A stretch of 11,469 bases of DNA from Methylococcaceae bacterium NSP1-2 (GTDB lineage: Bacteria; Pseudomonadota; Gammaproteobacteria; Methylococcales; Methylomonadaceae). The position numbers and the translations under genes were made by a program. The notes beneath the pieces were generated by a model. It saw only the letters and a program-made list of their open reading frames with translations, ran no database searches and had not been told where the DNA came from. The stretch is from contig NQJH01000062.1 of the NCBI GenBank assembly GCA_002256685.1, forward strand, positions 1 through 11,469, in the 5' to 3' direction. This document shows, piece after piece, positions 6,133 through 11,469 of this stretch; the first letter of the stretch is position 1, and the number at the start of each line of letters is the position of its first letter.

Positions 6133-9100
6133 ATGATTATTAAATCCACTGGTTATCGAGTCTTACTGTTTAATCTAGCATTAACAGTGGTTTATTTTCT
6201 ATTGGCTAAGCTTGGCTTATTATTTGCGACTAATGCGGGTAATGTCACGCTGGTATGGCTACCTAGTGGATTGGCACTGGCTGTTTTTTTGCTAGGCGGT
6301 GCGCGTTATATGCCGGGTATTTTCTTTGGCGCGTTCGCTGCGGGCATTGCTGTCGGTGACTCTGAGGGTGTTTCTGCGGGTATTGCCCTAGGTAATACGC
6401 TTGAACCCTTATTGGGCTGGTGGCTACTCACTCGATGGGTGAAATTTGATATTACTTTGACTAAATTGCGAGATTTTCTCCTGATACTGTTTTTTGCCGC
6501 GCCTTTGAGTGCGTGTATTAGTGCAGTAATTGGCATTACAGTACTGGTAACGGGAGGTCTGCTAACGATGGAACAGTGGTCTTCCAGTGTACTCACTTGG
6601 TGGATGGCTGACGTACTGGGTATTATTTTAGTTACCCCCCTCATTATAGTCTGGCGAACATTACTGCCTAACCTACAGAACTATAGCCTACAGCAAATAC
6701 TTAACACGGTGTTGCTGTTTACTTTGACATTTTTGGCGGGACAAATTATTTTTCTGGGCTGGTTTGCTAACAGTTTTGGTTCGGTAGCTAACGCCGTCTA
6801 TTTGATGTTCCTTTTTATCAGTTGGGCAGCTATCAATTCAGGTGTAAGAGGCGTAACCCTCGTTCTCATCATAACGGCAGTACAAGCCCTATTAGGTGTT
6901 CATCAAGGTGTCGGTTACTTTAACAATGGTTTGATTGGCACCCATCTCACTAATTTCTGGCTTTACATACTGAGTTTATCGGTAGTTGGCATGACATTAG
7001 CCACCTATATCATCGAATGCAAACAAAACAGTTCTGCCTTACAAGAAAGCGAAACACGTTTTCGCAATTTACTCGAAGAAATTCCCTCTGTAGCCGTGCA
7101 AGGTTATGGGAAAAATGGCATTCTCAATTACTGGAATAAAGCCTCTGAGCATCTTTATGGTTATAGCAAATCGGAAGCTATCGGACAGGATATCGTTGAA
7201 CTTCTGTTACCAGTCGATATGTACGAGAGTTATCGGCAAGCCATACAGCAGATGTTCGAAACGACACAAGCTATACCCATTACTGAATTATCTTTGTTAA
7301 ACAAGAATGGTTCAAAGGTCGATATTTTTGCTTACCATGCTTATGTTCATGCGCCCGGACATGAGCCAGAGGTATTTTGCATAGATATTGATATGACCGA
7401 TTACAAGCACATGGAAGAAAAACTAAGGGCTAGTGAAAGCCGACTGCGCTCAATTATTGATATATCACCCGTACCAATGGCATTAAGTGATAAACATCAC
7501 AACATCACTTTTTTAAATCCTGCTTTTGAACATATTTTCGGCTATAACACCAATGACCTACATACCATAGACGACTGGTGGCTTAAAACCTGTCCTGATT
7601 TAACTTATCGACAAGCCGCTCAATCCGTCTGGCAAGCCGCACTGGAAAAAGCTTCGCTCCATAGAAAAGCCATTGCGCCGATAGAATTTAACGCCACTTG
7701 TAAATCGGGGAAGATTAAAACAATATTGGTGAGTGCCGCCGCCATAGAAAAAACCTTTAACAGTATTTACTTGGTAGTGTTTTATGACATTACCGAACAT
7801 AAGAAAAATTCTGAAACTGTCATACGCAATGAAGCACTGTTGCGTAGGAAAGATGGTTATCAGCGGGCTTTATTAGATAACTTTCCTTTCAGGGTTTGGT
7901 TCAAAGACACGAATAGTCGCTTCCTTGCGGTGAATCAAGCCTTTGCTAAAGCACTGGGTGTTGATGATCCTGAGCAATTAGTGGGAAAATCTGATTTCGA
8001 TTTTTATGAACCCGATTTAGCGGAACACCATTATCAAGATGACCTTGCCGTGCTGTCGTCACGTCAGAAACAAACCGCTGAAGAAGAATATATTGACCAT
8101 TTTGGTTTACATAGCTGGATCGAAACCTACAAAGCCCCCGTCATCGATATAAATGGAGAAATACTCGGAACGGTAGGCTTCGCCCGCGACATTACCGAAC
8201 GCAAAAACAATGAAACCGACCTGCGTATAGCTGCCACTGCCTTTGAATCACAAGACGGTATGTTCGTCACCGATGCCAATCAGATCATTTTGCGTATTAA
8301 TCGCGCTTTCACCGCTATTACGGGTTACACAGCCGAAGATGTCATTGGTCAAACCCCGATGATATTTAATTCTTACCATCAAGATGACTCTTTTTATGCT
8401 GAACTGTGGGATTGTATCTTTGACGTGGGTGCGTGGCAGGGTGAAATTTGGACACAACGTAAAAACGGCGACCTGTATCTTGCTTGGCTAATGGTTACGC
8501 CAGTCAAAGATAAGCAGGGCAATATCACGCATTATGTCACCGCCTTAACTGACATCACGGTGCGTAAAGAAGCGGAAGAACAAATTAAGCAGTTTGCATT
8601 CTACGATTCTTTAACACGACTGCCTAACCGTCGAAAATTATTAGAACGCTTAGATCATTGCATTGCTGCTGGCATGAGAGAAAAATCACAATTTGCTGTC
8701 TTGATGCTGGATTTAGATCGCTTTAAAGCCGTGAATGACAATTTCGGTCACTTAGCAGGTGATGAATTACTTCAGCATGTGGCTGAACGCATTAGTAAAC
8801 GCTTGCGCAGTACCGATATGGTTGCGCGTTTAGGCGGCGATGAATTTGTGGTTTTATTGAACGATATTAGTCACAAAGAAGATGCCGCCCGCGTGGCGGA
8901 CATGATAGTCGCCGACTTGACCAATCCTTTTCACCTGAGTCAACACGATAATGTGCAAATTGGTACCAGTATTGGCATTAGTCTCTATCCCGAACACGGC
9001 GACTCATCCGAAATGCTCATGGATAATGCCGATGTTGCTTTATATCAAGCTAAAAATAATGGTCGTGGCTGCTTTGCTTATTTTTCAGAAAGCTTAACGC

Positions 9101-9891
9101 TCGCTACTCGCCAACGCTTGCAATTAGAAACGAAATTACGGCGTGGTATTGAAGAGCAAGAATTGCGCGTTTTTTATCAACCCGCTTATGACATAGCCAC
9201 GGGGAAAATCATTGGTGCTGAAGCCTTAGTGCGTTGGCAGGACCTTGATGAATTAATGCCACCTAGCTACTTTATACCGATTGCCGAAGAAACCTCGTTG
9301 ATTATTGATATTGGTGCGTGGGTGTTATACGAAACCTGCCAGCAAGGGAAAGAATGGTTAGACGCGGGCTTGCCGCCGATTACCTTATCGGTCAATGTGT
9401 CTGCCCCACAAATTAAACGCAGTAATATGGTCACGCTAGTAAGTGCTGTACTAACGGAAACCGATTTTCCCGCTGAACAACTGGAATTAGAAATAACCGA
9501 ACAAGGTTTGATGGAAAATAACGGTTCTGAATTCATTGTTGATATTCTTAATAGCTTACACGCATTGGGCATTCGACTTGCCATTGACAACTTCGGCACC
9601 GGTTACTCTTCGTTAGCTCATCTTAAGAGTTTTCCACTGGATATTTTAAAAATCGACAAAAGCTTTATCAACACCATTTCACCGCATCACGATAACATGG
9701 CGATTGCCAGTACCATTATTGCGATGGGGCATAGCTTAGGCTTTAAAGTACTGGCAGAAGGCGTAGAAACTGAAGAACAGCTTGCCTTTTTAAGCGAAAA
9801 AGGCTGTGATTTTTATCAAGGCTACATCAAAAGTAAGCCCTTACCCGCCGAAGAATTTACCGCACTATTGCGAGAGCAAATGACCAAGTAA
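6133..9891 (+). CDS. MASE1-PAS(x4)-GGDEF-EAL cyclic-di-GMP turnover protein
   Basis: This 1252-residue membrane signalling enzyme has a MASE1 sensor with about eight helices (residues 7-300, with VWLPSGLALAVFLL). Four PAS domains start near residues 306, 433, 573 and 696, each ending in a D(I/M)T-type motif. A GGDEF domain (about 820-985) and an EAL domain (about 992-1245) follow. GGDEF domains make cyclic-di-GMP and EAL domains hydrolyse it. The GGDEF motif at 901-905 is intact, and the inhibitory I-site RSTD lies five residues upstream. EAL catalytic residues are present: E1030 (EAL), N1088, E1123, K1173, E1209 and Q1229. However, the DDFGTGYSS motif reads DNFGTGYSS, with Asn at 1153. I chose ATG 6133 because MASE1 proteins usually begin close to this point; GTG 6076 would add 19 residues. 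Neither has a strong Shine-Dalgarno. pspA follows after 28 bases. Confidence 0.93.
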   Translation: MIIKSTGYRVLLFNLALTVVYFLLAKLGLLFATNAGNVTLVWLPSGLALAVFLLGGARYMPGIFFGAFAAGIAVGDSEGVSAGIALGNTLEPLLGWWLLTRWVKFDITLTKLRDFLLILFFAAPLSACISAVIGITVLVTGGLLTMEQWSSSVLTWWMADVLGIILVTPLIIVWRTLLPNLQNYSLQQILNTVLLFTLTFLAGQIIFLGWFANSFGSVANAVYLMFLFISWAAINSGVRGVTLVLIITAVQALLGVHQGVGYFNNGLIGTHLTNFWLYILSLSVVGMTLATYIIECKQNSSALQESETRFRNLLEEIPSVAVQGYGKNGILNYWNKASEHLYGYSKSEAIGQDIVELLLPVDMYESYRQAIQQMFETTQAIPITELSLLNKNGSKVDIFAYHAYVHAPGHEPEVFCIDIDMTDYKHMEEKLRASESRLRSIIDISPVPMALSDKHHNITFLNPAFEHIFGYNTNDLHTIDDWWLKTCPDLTYRQAAQSVWQAALEKASLHRKAIAPIEFNATCKSGKIKTILVSAAAIEKTFNSIYLVVFYDITEHKKNSETVIRNEALLRRKDGYQRALLDNFPFRVWFKDTNSRFLAVNQAFAKALGVDDPEQLVGKSDFDFYEPDLAEHHYQDDLAVLSSRQKQTAEEEYIDHFGLHSWIETYKAPVIDINGEILGTVGFARDITERKNNETDLRIAATAFESQDGMFVTDANQIILRINRAFTAITGYTAEDVIGQTPMIFNSYHQDDSFYAELWDCIFDVGAWQGEIWTQRKNGDLYLAWLMVTPVKDKQGNITHYVTALTDITVRKEAEEQIKQFAFYDSLTRLPNRRKLLERLDHCIAAGMREKSQFAVLMLDLDRFKAVNDNFGHLAGDELLQHVAERISKRLRSTDMVARLGGDEFVVLLNDISHKEDAARVADMIVADLTNPFHLSQHDNVQIGTSIGISLYPEHGDSSEMLMDNADVALYQAKNNGRGCFAYFSESLTLATRQRLQLETKLRRGIEEQELRVFYQPAYDIATGKIIGAEALVRWQDLDELMPPSYFIPIAEETSLIIDIGAWVLYETCQQGKEWLDAGLPPITLSVNVSAPQIKRSNMVTLVSAVLTETDFPAEQLELEITEQGLMENNGSEFIVDILNSLHALGIRLAIDNFGTGYSSLAHLKSFPLDILKIDKSFINTISPHHDNMAIASTIIAMGHSLGFKVLAEGVETEEQLAFLSEKGCDFYQGYIKSKPLPAEEFTALLREQMTK

Positions 9892-9905
9892 TAGTTTATT
9901 CAACC

Positions 9906-9912
9906 TAAGGAG
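9906..9912 (+). promoter_or_regulatory. Strong ribosome binding site of pspA
   Basis: TAAGGAG ends 7 bases before the ATG at 9920. It is the best Shine-Dalgarno on the plus strand of this window. It suggests pspA is translated much more efficiently than the upstream cyclic-di-GMP gene, even if the two share a transcript. Confidence 0.7.
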
Positions 9913-9919
9913 TATCGCC

Positions 9920-10645
9920 ATGACCGACTTATTTAAACGTATTAATGATGTAATCAGTGCCAACATCAACGATTTAATTGATCGTGTTGAAGACCCCGAG
10001 CGTATGGTTAAACAAATCATCCGTGAAATGGAAGAAAATATCAGCAAAGCCAAAGAAGGCGTGGTGCTAGCGATTGCCAGCGAAAAACAATTACAAAAAG
10101 AGCTAGAAGCCAATCAAAAACAAGCCGCTGAATGGTTGAGTCGCGCTGAAACGGCATTGAACAACAACAATGACGACTTAGCCCGCGCCGCCTTAGCGCG
10201 TAAAAAAGAACACGATGCAATTTGTAAAGTGCTAGAACCTTCATGGCAATCGGCTAAAAATACCAGTGAACGACTGAAATCACAGTTAAAAGCCTTGGAA
10301 GCCAAACTAGAAGAAGCGCGGCGCAAACGTACCAGTTTGACAGCACGACAACATGCTGCGACAGCGCGTCAGCAAATGGATAAAACCCTATCCAATTTTG
10401 AAGCCGGTATTAAAGCCCAGACTAATTTTGATCGCATGGAAGATAAAGTCGCGGCAATGGAAGCCCACGCCGAAGCTTTAGAAGAATTGAGAAATGACAG
10501 TTCACAACTGGAACGCGAGTTTTTAGATATGGAAACTCATGCCGAAATTGATGAAGAATTACTCGCGCTCAAAAAGAAAATCAAAACCCAACCCAAAATA
10601 GACTCAGAGACCAGCCCAAGCAATTCAAACACTATTTTGCTGTAA
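9920..10645 (+). CDS. pspA: PspA/IM30 family membrane-stress protein
   Basis: This 241-residue protein is almost entirely coiled coil. PspA/IM30/Vipp1 proteins are relatives of ESCRT-III that polymerise on the inner face of the cytoplasmic membrane and protect it under stress. The N-terminal helix and the family block NANINDLIDRVEDP-like sequence are clear here as VISANINDLIDRVEDPERMV, followed by KQIIREMEENISKAKE. Long heptad-rich helices run through residues 45-190, with many Lys, Glu, Gln and Ala. The C-terminal helix is ALEELRNDSSQLEREFLDM, and a short polar tail follows. The length is close to the usual 220-250. No pspF, pspB or pspC is nearby, so this is not the classical enterobacterial psp operon. 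It is preceded by the GGDEF-EAL gene and followed by a membrane protein gene after 9 bases, which suggests a three-gene operon. Confidence 0.92.
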   Translation: MTDLFKRINDVISANINDLIDRVEDPERMVKQIIREMEENISKAKEGVVLAIASEKQLQKELEANQKQAAEWLSRAETALNNNNDDLARAALARKKEHDAICKVLEPSWQSAKNTSERLKSQLKALEAKLEEARRKRTSLTARQHAATARQQMDKTLSNFEAGIKAQTNFDRMEDKVAAMEAHAEALEELRNDSSQLEREFLDMETHAEIDEELLALKKKIKTQPKIDSETSPSNSNTILL

Positions 10646-10654
10646 CACTGTGTT

Positions 10655-11469
10655 ATGACATGGTTTTTCATGATTATAGTGGCGGGTCTGTTGCTAAAAG
10701 GCTCTACGCTTGGTATTTATGGCGTAATACTTTTTTTTCTTTACTATTTTTTGCGTTACTTTTTCGACAAACCAGCCCCGCATGAAGATGAATCGAATAA
10801 ACCCAGCCCCATTCAACCGCACCAGTCATCAAATTTAACGGCTGGCGATTTAGCTGACTTAGTTTTATTACGACTGGAATTACAAAGTCTGTTGGAATCG
10901 GGGCGTATCGATAACGAACAACAAGCAGAACTAACACACCGCATTGACGCACTGTGTAAACAACATCTAGCGGATTTTGCCGCCGTTCCAGATAATGCCT
11001 TATGGCAAAAACGTCGCACCAGCGCATGGGATTTACTTAATCATCATGCAGAAACACCGCTAGGACAACCGCCTTGGACTATAGAACCGCTGCATGACAA
11101 CATTTCCACCGCCGTTGAATCCAAAATACCTATTACAGTATCGTCGCTAGCCATTGATTTAAATACCTCCGCACCTGTAGAGACGTTGCACCGCAACGTC
11201 TACCCTACCGAACCCGAACAACAACCCGCACTCTTTGCCATTGATGAAGAAGACCATTCATCAACACGACCACTCGTAGGTTGGGGTGAGGCACGAACCC
11301 CAACAAACCAAAAAACCAGCAACCCCGAACCCCCTCTTAATCAACACGCGTGGAAACCCCACGAACCTAGCCGTTTAGAACGTCTTCTAACGACCTTATC
11401 AGGCTGGCATTCAATGGCTGTGCCTTTTTTAGTGCAGAATATCGGTTGGTTTATTGGCGTTTTTTGTTT
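10655..11469 (+). CDS. Unidentified membrane protein, N-terminal part, runs off the window
   Basis: An open frame runs without a stop from ATG 10655 to the window end, giving 271 complete codons. Residues 1-38 (MTWFFMIIVAGLLLKGSTL onward) hold one long or two short membrane helices ending in RYFFDKP. A helical, charged stretch (about 65-120, with LADLVLLRLELQSLLESGRI) follows. Then comes a long low-complexity linker rich in Pro, Thr, Asn and Glu (about 140-240), and finally LLTTLSGWHSMAVPFLVQN leading into a second hydrophobic segment at the edge. I do not recognise the family; the ending suggests that a multi-helix membrane protein continues. The start lies 9 bases after the pspA stop, in the same frame, without an obvious Shine-Dalgarno. 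ATG 10670 is an alternative. Two palindromic repeats are embedded in the linker. Adjacency suggests a membrane partner of PspA, but this is inference. Confidence 0.7.
   Translation, partial: MTWFFMIIVAGLLLKGSTLGIYGVILFFLYYFLRYFFDKPAPHEDESNKPSPIQPHQSSNLTAGDLADLVLLRLELQSLLESGRIDNEQQAELTHRIDALCKQHLADFAAVPDNALWQKRRTSAWDLLNHHAETPLGQPPWTIEPLHDNISTAVESKIPITVSSLAIDLNTSAPVETLHRNVYPTEPEQQPALFAIDEEDHSSTRPLVGWGEARTPTNQKTSNPEPPLNQHAWKPHEPSRLERLLTTLSGWHSMAVPFLVQNIGWFIGVFC
11177..11203. repeat. Palindromic repeat inside a coding linker
   Basis: AGACGTTGC (11181-11189) and GCAACGTCT (11193-11201) form a 9-bp stem with a 3-base loop. GTAG on the left and AC on the right extend it imperfectly. The pattern GTAGAGACGTTGC is of a type I know as a dispersed intergenic repeat in several bacteria. 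Here it is translated in frame as PVETLHRNVYPT. Confidence 0.6.
11275..11305. repeat. Second, unrelated palindromic repeat inside the same linker
   Basis: GTTGGGGT (11280-11287) pairs with ACCCCAAC (11297-11304) across a 9-base loop. The surrounding CGTAGGTTGGGG and GAACCCCAACA resemble another widespread dispersed repeat. It is read through in frame as LVGWGEARTPTN, and Gly-Trp-Gly is unlike the rest of the linker. Confidence 0.6.

Noticed and set aside
10041..10326. Minus-strand open frames opposite pspA
   Set aside because: They overlap a strongly supported gene with a clear ribosome binding site, and show only Leu/Ser/Arg-rich antisense composition.

Overview
The window looks like a chromosomal segment from a moderately AT-rich gammaproteobacterium. 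The main evidence is the block miaB - phoH/ybeZ - ybeY - corC/ybeX, all on the minus strand in the enterobacterial order, together with a YdiK-type AI-2E family permease and a PspA/IM30 protein. Several kinds of short palindromic repeat are present. These suggest a repeat-rich environmental lineage, perhaps Methylococcales or Thiotrichales, but that placement is inference and I would not go below class level.

Region 1 (1-4097, minus strand) is one tightly packed operon. Read in its own direction it runs miaB (tRNA methylthiotransferase, broken), phoH-like ATPase ybeZ, the rRNA maturation endonuclease ybeY, corC, and galE, which leaves the window at base 1. Two junctions are 4-base ATGA overlaps and the corC-galE gap is 2 bases. 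A promoter with a perfect TATAAT -10 box lies upstream of miaB. The most striking point is that miaB has a short internal deletion plus frameshift. It removes exactly the stretch that should hold the CxxxCxxC radical-SAM cluster motif, while the flanking parts of the protein read normally.

Region 2 (about 4180-4751) is a repeat island. It holds a 132-bp element with perfect 23-bp inverted ends, a nested hairpin, a second related hairpin about 270 bp further on, and between them one small two-helix membrane protein gene with a good ribosome binding site.

Region 3 (4752-5807, minus strand) is a YdiK/PerM-like permease. A 325-base stretch without a confident gene (5808-6132) separates it from the plus-strand genes.

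Region 4 (6133-11469, plus strand) is a probable three-gene operon. It starts with a very large MASE1-4xPAS-GGDEF-EAL cyclic-di-GMP enzyme, followed 28 bases later by pspA, and 9 bases after that by an unidentified membrane protein gene that runs off the window. The GGDEF motif and its inhibitory I-site are intact, but the EAL domain carries Asn in place of the second Asp of the DDFGTGYSS motif. The last gene contains two palindromic intergenic-type repeats that are read through in frame in a probably disordered linker. Together these genes suggest a link between envelope state (PspA and membrane proteins) and cyclic-di-GMP signalling, though only proximity supports that.

I found no tRNA, rRNA, CRISPR array or complete transposase. 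I also see no clearly new defence or biosynthetic system. The points most worth a second look are the precise miaB lesion, the repeat island, and the in-frame repeats of the final gene.
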